From Pseudomonas anuradhapurensis (GTDB lineage Bacteria; Pseudomonadota; Gammaproteobacteria; Pseudomonadales; Pseudomonadaceae): 64,000 bases of DNA. The notes under the pieces are model-generated. The model was not told the origin of the DNA. It made no database searches and was given only the letters and a program-made list of their open reading frames with translations. The stretch lies in contig NZ_CP077097.1 of NCBI RefSeq assembly GCF_014269225.2, positions 192,001 to 256,000 of the forward strand, read 5' to 3'. The translations under genes were made by a program, and so were the position numbers. Shown piece after piece: positions 55,379 through 64,000 of the stretch. Each line of letters opens with the position of its first letter. Within the stretch, counting starts at the first letter, position 1.

Positions 55379-56527
55379 ATGAGCCTGAACATTTTCTGGT
55401 TTCTGCCCACGCACGGTGACGGTAAGTACCTGGGCACCTCGGATGGCGCCCGCGCTGTCGATCACGGCTACCTGCAGCAGATCGCCCAGGCGGCCGACCG
55501 CCTCGGTTTTGGTGGGGTGCTGATCCCTACCGGGCGTTCCTGCGAGGACTCCTGGCTGGTCGCAGCGTCGCTGATCCCGGTGACCCAGCGGCTGAAATTC
55601 CTGGTTGCCCTGCGCCCCGGCATCATTTCGCCCACCGTGGCGGCACGCCAGGCGGCAACCCTCGACCGGCTGTCCAATGGCCGCGCGCTGTTCAACCTGG
55701 TGACCGGCGGTGATCCGGACGAACTGGCCGGCGACGGCCTGCACCTGAACCACCAGGAACGCTATGAAGCGTCTGTGGAGTTCACCCGTATCTGGCGCAA
55801 AGTGCTGGAAGGCGAGGTGGTCGACTATGACGGCAAGCATATCCAGGTGAAGGGCGCCAAGCTGTTGTACCCGCCGATCCAGCAACCACGCCCGCCCCTG
55901 TATTTCGGCGGCTCCTCCGAAGCCGCCCAGGACCTGGCTGCCGAGCAGGTAGAGCTGTACCTCACCTGGGGCGAGCCGCCGAGCGCGGTTGCGGAAAAAA
56001 TCGCCCAGGTACGTGAGAAAGCCGCTGCCCAGGGCCGCGAGGTGCGCTTTGGCATCCGCCTGCACGTGATCGTGCGGGAAACCAACGAAGAAGCCTGGGC
56101 TGCCGCCGACAAGCTGATTTCGCACCTGGATGACGACACCATCGCCCGTGCCCAGGCCTCGCTGGCGCGCTTCGACTCGGTCGGCCAGCAGCGCATGGCG
56201 GCGCTGCACAACGGCAGCCGCGACAAGCTGGAAGTCAGCCCCAACCTGTGGGCTGGCGTCGGCCTGGTGCGTGGTGGTGCCGGTACCGCGCTGGTCGGGG
56301 ATGGCCCGACCGTTGCGGCGCGGGTCAAGGAATACGCCGCGCTGGGCATCGACACCTTCATCTTCTCCGGTTACCCGCACCTGGAAGAGTCGTACCGGGT
56401 GGCTGAGCTGCTGTTCCCGCACCTGGACGTGCAGCGCCCGGAGCAAGCCAAGGCCGGCGGCTACGTCAGCCCGTTCGGCGAGATGGTGGCCAACGACATC
56501 CTGCCCAAGTCCGTTGCGCAAAGTTGA
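55379..56527 (+). CDS. ssuD: FMNH2-dependent alkanesulfonate monooxygenase
   Basis: A 382-residue LLM flavin monooxygenase that cleaves C1-C14 alkanesulfonates to aldehyde and sulfite. Seen: the N-terminal [45 protein letters not shown] (the Cys of the active-site region), [38 protein letters not shown] and [26 protein letters not shown] 55379 follows GAGGAG. Compare the related enzyme at 18520-19590 in the B12 cluster. Confidence 0.96.
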   Translation: MSLNIFWFLPTHGDGKYLGTSDGARAVDHGYLQQIAQAADRLGFGGVLIPTGRSCEDSWLVAASLIPVTQRLKFLVALRPGIISPTVAARQAATLDRLSNGRALFNLVTGGDPDELAGDGLHLNHQERYEASVEFTRIWRKVLEGEVVDYDGKHIQVKGAKLLYPPIQQPRPPLYFGGSSEAAQDLAAEQVELYLTWGEPPSAVAEKIAQVREKAAAQGREVRFGIRLHVIVRETNEEAWAAADKLISHLDDDTIARAQASLARFDSVGQQRMAALHNGSRDKLEVSPNLWAGVGLVRGGAGTALVGDGPTVAARVKEYAALGIDTFIFSGYPHLEESYRVAELLFPHLDVQRPEQAKAGGYVSPFGEMVANDILPKSVAQS

Positions 56528-56537
56528 GGGCCTGGCC

Positions 56538-57335
56538 ATGAGTCGTGCAACTTCCAATAGCCTTGGCCAGCGCCTGGCACCGTGGGCGCTGCCGGTCCTG
56601 CTGCTGGCCGCCTGGCAGCTGGCGGTCAGCGCCGGCTGGCTGTCGACCCGCATCCTGCCGGCGCCCAGCGCGGTGGTCAGCGCCGGCGTCGAGCTGGTGC
56701 GCAGTGGCGATATCTGGTCGCACCTGGCGATCAGTGGCTGGCGCGCCGGGCTGGGCTTCGTCATTGGTGGCAGCATCGGCCTGGTGCTGGGCTTCATTAC
56801 CGGCTTGTCGAACTGGGGCGAACGCCTGCTCGACAGCTCGGTGCAGATGATCCGCAACGTGCCGCACCTGGCGCTGATTCCGCTGGTGATCCTGTGGTTC
56901 GGTATCGACGAGTCGGCGAAGGTTTTCCTGGTCGCGCTGGGCACGCTGTTCCCGATCTACCTGAACACCTATCACGGCATCCGCAATGTCGACCCGGCGC
57001 TGGTGGAGATGGCGCGCAGCTACGGCCTGTCCGGCTTCAGCCTGTTCCGCCAGGTGATCCTGCCGGGGGCCTTGCCATCGATCCTGGTCGGCGTGCGTTT
57101 TGCCCTGGGCTTCATGTGGCTGACCCTGATCGTTGCCGAAACCATCTCGGCCAACGCCGGCATCGGCTACCTGGCAATGAACGCCCGCGAATTCCTGCAG
57201 ACCGACGTGGTGGTACTGGCCATCGTCCTGTACGCCGTGCTCGGCAAGCTTGCCGACCTTGCTGCGCGGGGCCTGGAGCGCGTGTGGCTGCGCTGGCACC
57301 CGGCCTATCAAGTGGCGAAGAAGGAGGGCGCATGA
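56538..57335 (+). CDS. ssuC: Alkanesulfonate ABC transporter permease
   Basis: A 265-residue permease with about six helices and the transport loop [65 protein letters not shown], standard for SsuC. It starts ten bases after ssuD and overlaps ssuB by 4. Confidence 0.94.
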   Translation: MSRATSNSLGQRLAPWALPVLLLAAWQLAVSAGWLSTRILPAPSAVVSAGVELVRSGDIWSHLAISGWRAGLGFVIGGSIGLVLGFITGLSNWGERLLDSSVQMIRNVPHLALIPLVILWFGIDESAKVFLVALGTLFPIYLNTYHGIRNVDPALVEMARSYGLSGFSLFRQVILPGALPSILVGVRFALGFMWLTLIVAETISANAGIGYLAMNAREFLQTDVVVLAIVLYAVLGKLADLAARGLERVWLRWHPAYQVAKKEGA

Positions 57336-58144
57336 CTGTGCTCAAGGAACAGCCGCCACGCCTGTTGCGTGGTATCCCGCTGGCTGCCAGCGGCCTGCGC
57401 AAGACCTTCGGCCAGCGTGAAGTGCTCAAGGGCATCGAGCTGCATATCCCGGCTGGCCAGTTCGTCGCCATCGTCGGCCGCAGTGGCTGCGGCAAGAGCA
57501 CCTTGCTGCGCCTGCTGGCCGGCCTCGACCAGCCTACGGCAGGCCAGCTGCTGGCTGGCGCCGCAGCGCTGGAAGAGGCCCGCGAAGAAACCCGCCTGAT
57601 GTTCCAGGATGCGCGCCTGCTGCCGTGGAAGAAGGTGATCGACAACGTCGGCCTGGGCCTGTCCGGCGACTGGCGCCCGCGTGCGCTGCAAGCCCTGGAG
57701 GCCGTTGGCCTGGCCGACCGTGGCAACGAATGGCCGGCAGCGCTCTCCGGTGGCCAGAAGCAGCGCGTGGCCCTGGCTCGGGCGCTGATCCACCAGCCGC
57801 GCCTGCTGCTGCTGGACGAGCCGCTCGGTGCACTGGATGCACTGACCCGTATCGAGATGCAGCAGCTGATCGAACGCCTGTGGCGCCAGCACGGCTTCAC
57901 CGTGCTGCTGGTCACCCACGACGTCAGCGAGGCGGTTGCCGTGGCTGACCGGGTGATCCTGATCGAGGACGGTGAGGTCGGGCTCGATCTCACTGTCGAC
58001 CTGGCACGGCCCCGGGCGCGTGGTTCGCACCGCCTGGCCGCGCTGGAGAGCGAAGTGCTCAACCGTGTTCTGTCGGCCCCGGGCGCTGCGCCCGAGCCGG
58101 ATCCTGTCGCCCCTCTGCCCACGCAATTGCGTTGGGCGCACTAA
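57332..58144 (+). CDS. ssuB: Alkanesulfonate ABC transporter ATP-binding protein
   Basis: A 270-residue ATPase: [44 protein letters not shown] and [37 protein letters not shown]. Sequence and operon position match SsuB. The C-terminus has a Pro-rich tail of about 30 residues. Confidence 0.95.
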   Translation: MTVLKEQPPRLLRGIPLAASGLRKTFGQREVLKGIELHIPAGQFVAIVGRSGCGKSTLLRLLAGLDQPTAGQLLAGAAALEEAREETRLMFQDARLLPWKKVIDNVGLGLSGDWRPRALQALEAVGLADRGNEWPAALSGGQKQRVALARALIHQPRLLLLDEPLGALDALTRIEMQQLIERLWRQHGFTVLLVTHDVSEAVAVADRVILIEDGEVGLDLTVDLARPRARGSHRLAALESEVLNRVLSAPGAAPEPDPVAPLPTQLRWAH

Positions 58145-58177
58145 TACCCCGGAAGTCCCTAGAGAAGGAATGAAATC

Positions 58178-58393
58178 ATGACCATCAAAGCCATCAACGT
58201 CCGCAATCAGTTCAAAGGCACCGTCAAGGAGATCCTCGAAGGCCCGGTCCTGTCGGAAATCGACGTGCAGACTGCCTCGGGCATCGTCACCTCGGTCATC
58301 ACTACCCGCTCCGTGCGTGAGCTGGAGCTGCAGGTGGGCAGTGAAGTGATTGCCTTCGTGAAATCGACTGAGGTGTCTATCGCCAAGCTGTGA
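58178..58393 (+). CDS. ssuF: TOBE-domain molybdopterin-binding-like protein SsuF
   Basis: A 71-residue single TOBE (molbindin) domain: NVRNQFKGTVKEILEGPVLSEIDVQTASGIVTSVITTRSVRELELQVGSEVIAFVKSTEVSIAKL. In Pseudomonas it closes the ssuEADCBF operon and is needed for growth on some sulfonates, though its biochemical role is unclear. GAAGGA precedes the start. Confidence 0.93.
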   Translation: MTIKAINVRNQFKGTVKEILEGPVLSEIDVQTASGIVTSVITTRSVRELELQVGSEVIAFVKSTEVSIAKL

Positions 58394-58441
58394 TGGGGTT
58401 CAGGGGGCTGCTTGGCAGCCCTGCCCCCTCTAACAGGCAGC

Positions 58442-58527
58442 TGTAGGAGCGGATTTATCCGCGAAGCAGGCGACGCGGTGGCTGGCACCGGCTGTGCCGG
58501 TGATCGCGGCTGAAGCCGCTCCTACAG
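58442..58527. repeat. REP pair, class B variant
   Basis: gtaggagcggatttatccgc... and its inverse ...tgaagccgctcctac, with a ggcaccggctgtgccggtg-type stem between, in the gap between ssuF and the convergent tetR gene. Confidence 0.82.
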
Positions 58528-58585
58528 GTGCAGCGTCAATTTGAAGTCAACGCGGCTGGCTCGCCGGCGATGAGGCCCCTGAAAC

Positions 58586-59212
58586 TTAGCGCTTGGCCAG
58601 AAACGGCGGCAGGTACAAGCCCAGATACGCCTCGCACACGCGCTTGCCTTCCTCGGCCATGCGCGGGGTGATTGCATCATGCAGTTGCACCGAGCGCGCA
58701 TACACCCGGTCGCTCAGCTCCATGGCCAGGGCGAACACATCCACATCCAGCGGCATCACCGGCAGATGGAAGTGCTGGTCGAACAACTTGTGCATCAAGT
58801 CGCCCAGCTCCATGTCGTGCTGCCGATCGGCCTGCACCACTTCGCTCAACCCATGCTGAGCCAGAATCAGCTGCCGCGCTGCCGCATCCTCGTTGTAGAT
58901 ATCCAGCATGCGCTGTTCGATCAACCGTGACAGCTCATGCCAGGTGGTGAAGGCGTGGCTGTCGATCGGTGCGCTCAGGGCTTCGCGAAAGGCACGGTGC
59001 ACATCGGCGGTCAACGCTTCCAGCAAGGCCGGCACGCTGGCGAAAAAGTGGTACACCGACGATGGCGGTATCTGCGCGCGCTCGGCCACGCTGTAGATCG
59101 ACAGCGCGGCCACCCCCTGTTCGGCCAGCAGCTCGCGTGCCGCCGCCAGGATCGCCGCGATCCTGGCCTGGCTGCTGGCGCGCGGCTTGCGCGGGGTGGC
59201 GCTGCGGTTCAT
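58586..59212 (-). CDS. TetR-family transcriptional regulator
   Basis: A 208-residue TetR repressor. The HTH lies at about 12-58 (ARIAAILAAARELLAEQGVAALSIYSVAERAQIPPSSVYHFFASVPALLEAL); the C-terminal part is the all-helical ligand domain. The N-terminus is Arg/Lys-rich (NRSATPRKPRASSQ). Its start overlaps the gshA stop by one base, so it is co-transcribed with gshA. Its ligand and targets are unknown; regulation of ssu or of glutathione genes is only a guess. Confidence 0.88.
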   Translation of the reverse strand: MNRSATPRKPRASSQARIAAILAAARELLAEQGVAALSIYSVAERAQIPPSSVYHFFASVPALLEALTADVHRAFREALSAPIDSHAFTTWHELSRLIEQRMLDIYNEDAAARQLILAQHGLSEVVQADRQHDMELGDLMHKLFDQHFHLPVMPLDVDVFALAMELSDRVYARSVQLHDAITPRMAEEGKRVCEAYLGLYLPPFLAKR

Positions 59213-60789
59213 CAGTTGCTGATCGCCAGGATACTGGCCTGGTAGGCGCCGACGAACAGGTCGAAATCGCCCACCTCCTGCTGCTCCAGGCGCGACTGCT
59301 CGGCGAGCGATTCGCGGGCGAGGGTCTCGAAGGCCTGCTGGCGCTCGACCGGTAGCGGCTGCTCACGGAAGGTTTCGGCGTGGATCTGGCTTTGGCGCAG
59401 GGCGAACTTGACGAAGCTTTCGTCATGCTCGGTCATGCGCGCCAACACCTGGGCCGATGGCGTCAGTGAGGCGTCGTCAACCTTGGCCTGCTGCGCATCC
59501 AGGGCTTTGGCGTGTTCGTCACCGCCATGTGCCTGGTCGAGCAGGTCGGCCAATTGGCGGATGCGCCCGAGCAGCTCGCCAGCCCAGTCCTTGAGGCCGA
59601 TCGGCTGGCCATTGCGGCGCAGTTCCAAGCCAGGGCGACGGCCTTCCTTGACCACGGTCAGGAAGTTGTTGGTGCATTGGCCGCATTCGCCATTATCCAG
59701 TTGCGGGCTGTCTTCCAGCGCGCAGAACAGCAGGAACGCATCGAGGAAGCGCGCCTCGGTCAGGTCGATGCCCACCGGCAGGAACGGGTTGATGTCCAGG
59801 CAGCGCACTTCCACATACTGCACGCCACGCGAGGTCAGGGCCTGGATTGGCCGCTCGCCGGTGTAGGTGACGCGCTTGGGGCGGATGTTCGAGTAGTACT
59901 CGTTTTCAATCTGCAGGATGTTGGTGTTCAGCTGCACCCACTCGCCGTCCACGTGTGTACCGATCTCGACGTAGGGCGGGTAGGGCGTGCCGACCGCCTT
60001 GCGCAGGCTGTCGGTGTAGCTGGCCAGGTTGTTGTAGCACGGCGTGAGGCCGGCCTGGGCGTTGCTCTGGTAGCCCAGGTCGCTCATGCGCAGGCTGGTG
60101 GCATAGGGCAGGTACAGGGTTTCGGCGTCGAGCTCTTCGAGCTGATGCGGACGGCCACGCAGGAAGCCTTTGTCCAGGGCCGGCGAGGCGCCGAACAGGT
60201 ACATCAACAGCCAGCTGTAACGGCGGAAATTGCGAATCAGCGCGATGTAGGCCGACGACTGGTAGTCGCGGTCGCTCTCGCTGCTGCCTTCGGCGCTGCG
60301 CAGCAGTGGCCACAGTGCCTCCGGCAAGGAGAAATTGTAATGGATACCGGCGATGCACTGCATGGTGCGGCCGTAGCGCAGGGCCAGGCCCTTGCGGTAG
60401 ACGTGCTTGAGCTTGCCGATGTTGGAGCTGCCGTATTCGGCGATCGGGATGTCTTCCTCGGCCGGCAGCGTGCACGGCATCGATGGGCTCCACAGGTATT
60501 CGTCGCCCAGCTTGCTGTAGACGAAACGGTGGGTCTCCTCGAGGCTTTCGAGCACCTTGGCCGGGTCGGGCAGGGCCGGGGTGATGAACTCCAGCAGCGA
60601 CTCGGAATAATCGGTGGTGATCTGCTCGTTGGTCAGCGCCGACCCCAGGGCTTGCGGATGCGGCGTCTGGGCCAGGCGACCTTCGTCGGTCACACGCAGG
60701 CATTCGCGCTCAATACCGTGCAGGCACTGCTTGAGCAGGGGGAGATTGGCGCCGAGCAGGCTCAGGCGGCGGTTGAGGAGGTCGCTCAA
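59212..60789 (-). CDS. gshA: Glutamate-cysteine ligase
   Basis: A 525-residue GshA of the E. coli type (518), which makes gamma-glutamylcysteine in glutathione synthesis. Seen: GIERECLRV (ATP/metal Glu), [47 protein letters not shown] and [17 protein letters not shown]. The start codon is taken as TTG 60789 because AAGGA lies seven bases upstream; the longer GTG frame from 60804 would place that Shine-Dalgarno inside the gene. It uses the cysteine made from sulfur supplied by the upstream systems. Confidence 0.93.
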   Translation of the reverse strand: MSDLLNRRLSLLGANLPLLKQCLHGIERECLRVTDEGRLAQTPHPQALGSALTNEQITTDYSESLLEFITPALPDPAKVLESLEETHRFVYSKLGDEYLWSPSMPCTLPAEEDIPIAEYGSSNIGKLKHVYRKGLALRYGRTMQCIAGIHYNFSLPEALWPLLRSAEGSSESDRDYQSSAYIALIRNFRRYSWLLMYLFGASPALDKGFLRGRPHQLEELDAETLYLPYATSLRMSDLGYQSNAQAGLTPCYNNLASYTDSLRKAVGTPYPPYVEIGTHVDGEWVQLNTNILQIENEYYSNIRPKRVTYTGERPIQALTSRGVQYVEVRCLDINPFLPVGIDLTEARFLDAFLLFCALEDSPQLDNGECGQCTNNFLTVVKEGRRPGLELRRNGQPIGLKDWAGELLGRIRQLADLLDQAHGGDEHAKALDAQQAKVDDASLTPSAQVLARMTEHDESFVKFALRQSQIHAETFREQPLPVERQQAFETLARESLAEQSRLEQQEVGDFDLFVGAYQASILAISN

Positions 60790-60977
60790 GATGTATTCCT
60801 TCACGCGTCAGTCGCCCCAATATGGGGGTAGAAAAGACGGTCTACAAGGGTAGTGGGAAAAGGAACTGGCGTTGTCGCCTGGTTTATGCGGTTCCGGCAT
60901 TGCACAGCGCCGACTTCGGAGGCCGCTTCGCAGCCCCCAGTTTGTTGCCGAAAATACCGCACATAGCGGTTGGTGAG

Positions 60978-61361
60978 CTAGAGAACCGCGAAGGTTCCTT
61001 GCGCTTTCGCCACCAGTTTGTCGCCTTGGACTACGTCGGCGTCGACTACCAGGGTGCGCCGCCCGGCGTGCAGCACGCGAGCCGTGCACAGCACTTCGCC
61101 GTCACTGACGGCGCGCATGTAGTTGATCTTGCACTCGATGGTCACGCTTTGCTGGTCAAAGCCATGGCTGGCCGAGCAAGCCAGGCCCATGGCGATATCC
61201 ACCAGGCTGAAGATCGCCCCGCCGTGCAGTTTCTGGCCACGGTTGCGCAAGTGCGGCCCGAGGGCCAGGGCTACCTCGGCAACACCTGTCTCCAGGTGCT
61301 GCAGGCGGCAGCCGAGTAGCTGGCTGAAGGCGCTTTCGACGTATTCGCCGGGTACGTCCAT
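60978..61361 (-). CDS. PaaI-type hotdog-fold thioesterase
   Basis: A 127-residue hotdog protein with the PaaI/4-HBT pattern LHGGAIFSLVDIAMGLACSASHG (active-site helix with HGG and Asp) and ECKINYMRAVSDGEV. It probably hydrolyses an acyl-CoA. ATG 61361 shares a base with the tex stop (TGATG), so it is translated after tex in one transcript; an in-frame GTG at 61364 is an alternative start. Confidence 0.85.
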   Translation of the reverse strand: MDVPGEYVESAFSQLLGCRLQHLETGVAEVALALGPHLRNRGQKLHGGAIFSLVDIAMGLACSASHGFDQQSVTIECKINYMRAVSDGEVLCTARVLHAGRRTLVVDADVVQGDKLVAKAQGTFAVL

Positions 61362-63685
61362 CACTTCTTCTTCAACTGCTTGGCGTTGGCGAACAGTGCA
61401 GCCATGGCATTGTTGGCCGGCGCGGCGGTGGCAGTTTCACGCTGGCGCGGTACCTGCTGCTGGCGGTTGCCGCCGGTGCCACGGTTGCCGCCGCGGTTGC
61501 CTTCGACCTTTTCGCCCGGGGTGTCGCTCATGCGCATGGACAGGCCGACGCGCTTGCGCGGGATGTCCACTTCCATGACCTTGACCTTGACCACGTCGCC
61601 GGCCTTGACCGCCTCACGCGGGTCCTTGACGAACTTCTCCGATAGCGCCGAGATGTGCACCAGGCCGTCCTGGTGCACACCGATGTCGACGAAGGCGCCG
61701 AAGTTGGTGACGTTGGTCACCACGCCCTCGAGGATCATGCCCGGCTCCAGGTCCTTGAGGTCTTCGACGCCGTCCTGGAAGTTGGCGGTCTTGAACTCGG
61801 GGCGCGGGTCACGGCCAGGCTTGTCCAGTTCCTGCAGGATGTCGGTGACGGTCGGCAGGCCGAAGGTTTCATCGGTGAACTGCTTCGGGTCCAGGCGCTT
61901 GAGGAAGCTGCTGTCACCGATCAGCGAACGGATGTCGCGGCCGGTGTCGGCGGCTATGCGCTGCACCAGTGGGTAGGCTTCAGGGTGCACTGCCGAGGCG
62001 TCCAGCGGGTTGTCGCCGTTCATCACGCGGAGGAAGCCGGCGGCCTGTTCGAAGGTTTTCTCACCCAGGCGGCTGACTTTTTTCAGCGCCGCGCGGGTCG
62101 CGAACGGGCCGTTGGCATCGCGGTGGGCGACGATGTTCTGCGCCAGGGTGGCGTTGAGACCGGAAATACGGGTCAGCAGCGCCACCGAGGCGGTGTTGAC
62201 GTCGACCCCCACGGCGTTCACGCAGTCCTCGACCACGGCGTCCAGGCCACGTGCCAGCTTCACCTGGGACACATCGTGCTGGTACTGCCCGACGCCGATG
62301 GATTTCGGGTCGATCTTCACCAGCTCGGCCAGCGGGTCCTGCAGGCGGCGGGCGATGGAAACAGCGCCACGGATCGACACGTCCAGGTCCGGGAATTCGC
62401 GGGCAGCCAGCTCCGAGGCGGAGTACACCGAAGCGCCGGCTTCGGAAACCATGACCTTGGTAATCTTCAGCGCTGGATACTTCTTGACCAGCTCGGCCAC
62501 CAGCTTGTCGCTTTCGCGGCTGGCGGTACCGTTGCCGATGGCGATCAGCTCCACCGAGTGCTTGGCGCACAGCGCGGCCATGATGGAAATGGTACGGTCC
62601 CAGTCGTTCTTCGGCGCGTGCGGGTAGACCGTGGTGTGGTCCAGCAGCTTGCCGGTGGCATCGACCACGGCGATCTTGCAGCCGGTGCGCAGGCCCGGGT
62701 CGAAGCCCAGGGTCGCGCGCGGGCCGGCCGGGGCGGCCAGCAGCAGGTCGTGCAGGTTGTGGGCGAAGACATTGATCGCCTCGCCTTCGGCGTTGTCGCG
62801 CAGTTCGCCGAACAGGTCGGTTTCCAGGTGGGTATACAGCTTGACCTTCCAGGTCCAGCGCACCACCTCGCCGAGCCACTTGTCGGCCGGGCGGTTACGG
62901 TTCTCGATACCGACGTGGTTACCGATCATCAGCTCGCAGGGGTGCAGGGTACCGGGCAGTTCTTCACCAACCTTGAGCGAGGCGCTCAGCACGCCCTCGT
63001 TGCGCCCGCGGAAAATCGCCAGGGCACGGTGCGACGGCGCGTTGCGCAGCAGTTCGTCATGGGCGAAGTAATCGCGGAACTTGGCGCCTTCCTCTTCCTT
63101 GCCGGGCACCACGCGGGCGCTGAGCACGGCTTCCTGCTTGAGGAAGCTGCGCAGCTTATCGAGCAGGGCGGCGTCTTCGGCGAAGCGTTCCATGAGGATG
63201 TACTTGGCGCCTTCCAGCGCCGCCTTGACGTCGGCCACGCCTTTGTCGGCGTTGACGAAACGTGCGGCTTCGCTTTCCGGGGCCAGGTCAGGGTTGTCGA
63301 ACAGGCCATCGGCCAGCTCGCCGAGGCCGGCTTCGAGGGCGATCTGGCCCTTGGTGCGGCGCTTCTGCTTGTACGGCAGGTAGAGGTCTTCGAGGCGGGT
63401 CTTGGTATCGGCCAGCTTGATCTCGCGGGCCAGTTCCGGGGTCAGCTTGCCCTGCTCCTCGATGCTGGCCAGGATGCTGGCGCGGCGCTCGTCGAGTTCG
63501 CGCAGGTAGCGCAGGCGTTCTTCCAGATGGCGCAGCTGGGTATCGTCCAGGCTACCGGTCACTTCCTTGCGGTAACGGGCGATGAAGGGCACGGTCGAGC
63601 CTTCGTCCAACAGGCCCACGGCCGCCTCGACCTGCTGGGGGCGTACGCCCAGTTCCTCGGCGATACGGCTGTTGATGCTGTCCAT
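61361..63685 (-). CDS. tex: Tex-family RNA-binding transcription accessory protein
   Basis: A 774-residue Tex protein: N-terminal helical domain (about 1-190), a YqgF/RNase H-like domain (about 325-430, [32 protein letters not shown]), a helix-hairpin-helix region (about 480-560) and a C-terminal S1 domain (about 650-720, [34 protein letters not shown]). The tail after residue 730 is Gly/Arg/Asn/Gln-rich ([16 protein letters not shown]), longer than in many homologues. Start 63685 ([13 protein letters not shown]) is the family N-terminus. Acts in the cytoplasm on RNA or transcription complexes. Confidence 0.94.
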   Translation of the reverse strand: MDSINSRIAEELGVRPQQVEAAVGLLDEGSTVPFIARYRKEVTGSLDDTQLRHLEERLRYLRELDERRASILASIEEQGKLTPELAREIKLADTKTRLEDLYLPYKQKRRTKGQIALEAGLGELADGLFDNPDLAPESEAARFVNADKGVADVKAALEGAKYILMERFAEDAALLDKLRSFLKQEAVLSARVVPGKEEEGAKFRDYFAHDELLRNAPSHRALAIFRGRNEGVLSASLKVGEELPGTLHPCELMIGNHVGIENRNRPADKWLGEVVRWTWKVKLYTHLETDLFGELRDNAEGEAINVFAHNLHDLLLAAPAGPRATLGFDPGLRTGCKIAVVDATGKLLDHTTVYPHAPKNDWDRTISIMAALCAKHSVELIAIGNGTASRESDKLVAELVKKYPALKITKVMVSEAGASVYSASELAAREFPDLDVSIRGAVSIARRLQDPLAELVKIDPKSIGVGQYQHDVSQVKLARGLDAVVEDCVNAVGVDVNTASVALLTRISGLNATLAQNIVAHRDANGPFATRAALKKVSRLGEKTFEQAAGFLRVMNGDNPLDASAVHPEAYPLVQRIAADTGRDIRSLIGDSSFLKRLDPKQFTDETFGLPTVTDILQELDKPGRDPRPEFKTANFQDGVEDLKDLEPGMILEGVVTNVTNFGAFVDIGVHQDGLVHISALSEKFVKDPREAVKAGDVVKVKVMEVDIPRKRVGLSMRMSDTPGEKVEGNRGGNRGTGGNRQQQVPRQRETATAAPANNAMAALFANAKQLKKK

Positions 63686-63902
63686 GTAAACCACCTGACA
63701 TTGATGAATACGGAGGGCGCCTGTGGGCCTTTCGCCCGGCGGCGCTGGATGAAAGCCGCGCATTATACCCATCGCAACCGCCTTGCGGTGATGGCGCCCG
63801 GCCAGCCGGAACTGGCGCCCGGGGAAAAATCTGCTAACAATGCTCACGCAACGTGCAGCAATGGCTACGCCATAATGCGCGGCGATACCAGAGGAGTAAT
63901 TC

Positions 63903-64000
63903 ATGACCGGCACGCCAAACACCGCTGAAGGTGAAAAGATTCTCATCGTCGATGACGACCCGGGGCTGAGCAGCCTGCTGGAGCGTTTCTTCGCCAGCAA
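63903..64000 (+). CDS. ompR: OmpR response regulator, 3' end outside window
   Basis: The first 32 codons of a receiver domain: a short acidic start, then [21 protein letters not shown] with the acidic pocket. In pseudomonads tex is divergent from ompR-envZ, so the symbol rests on that context and the start sequence. GAGGAG is 6-7 bases before ATG 63903. Confidence 0.85.
   Translation, partial: MTGTPNTAEGEKILIVDDDPGLSSLLERFFAS

Noticed and set aside
61655..63928. 757-codon plus-strand frame opposite tex
   Set aside because: Antisense shadow of tex; no family motifs, and the tex domains are certain.

Overview
The window is GC-rich, densely coded, proteobacterial chromosome and looks like a Pseudomonas of the P. 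putida group. The evidence is the genes themselves (gabDT, desA, methionine/cystine/taurine/alkanesulfonate operons, sfnB-type enzymes, lsfA, gshA, tex, ompR) and two families of Pseudomonas REP hairpins that fill many intergenic gaps. From memory (not checked), the order gabD to ompR is that of P. putida KT2440 around PP_0213-PP_0246.

Layout. 1-7108: ordinary genes: the end of an ABC-F ATPase, a short MscS-like channel, a LysE exporter, a slipin/NfeD pair, a YbaK-type deacylase, DUF2789, an unknown membrane protein and a CBS-domain protein. 7333-10739: an exported M20 dipeptidase divergent from a MocR-type regulator, with a terminator-like RNA structure between them. 10727-20577: a tightly packed nine-gene minus-strand operon that reads as a non-NRPS, non-PKS biosynthetic cluster. 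It holds both subunits of a coenzyme-B12 glutamate-mutase-type enzyme, two ATP-grasp ligases, a PP-loop ATPase, an asparaginyl-tRNA-synthetase-like ligase without anticodon domain, a PanB paralogue, an SsuD-like flavin monooxygenase and an EntS-like exporter. 20760-24851: a divergent plus-strand group (MHS-type importer, amidase, OprD-type porin) that could take up and hydrolyse a related amide. These two groups lie next to a tRNA-Arg(CCG) at 25025-25101 whose 3' end faces them, so an accessory insertion is plausible, but no integrase or repeated att site is visible.

25544-34315: gabD-gabT (GABA shunt), an HDOD protein with a degenerate receiver, a PAS-GGDEF protein, a fatty-acid desaturase and a PAS-GGDEF-EAL protein. 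34408-58393: a 24-kb sulfur-scavenging region: methionine uptake (metINQ) with DszA-like and two SfnB-like oxygenases, cystine uptake (tcyJLN), serine acetyltransferase, a BCCT carrier preceded by a probable leader peptide, tauABCD, an OprE-type porin, lsfA and ssuEADCBF. Together these genes import organosulfur compounds, cleave C-S bonds with flavin or Fe/2-oxoglutarate oxygenases, and feed cysteine synthesis. 58586-64000: gshA-tetR, a PaaI-type thioesterase, tex and the first codons of ompR.

The main candidate for an undescribed system is the B12-mutase/ATP-grasp cluster. All the glutamate mutase substrate residues I could compare are conserved, so 3-methylaspartate or a close analogue is the most likely building block; I do not recognise the final product. 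Smaller points of interest are the 18-residue leader ORF before the BCCT gene, an operator-like repeat array before the OprE gene, AT-rich palindromes before sulfur operons, and the M20 leader structure.
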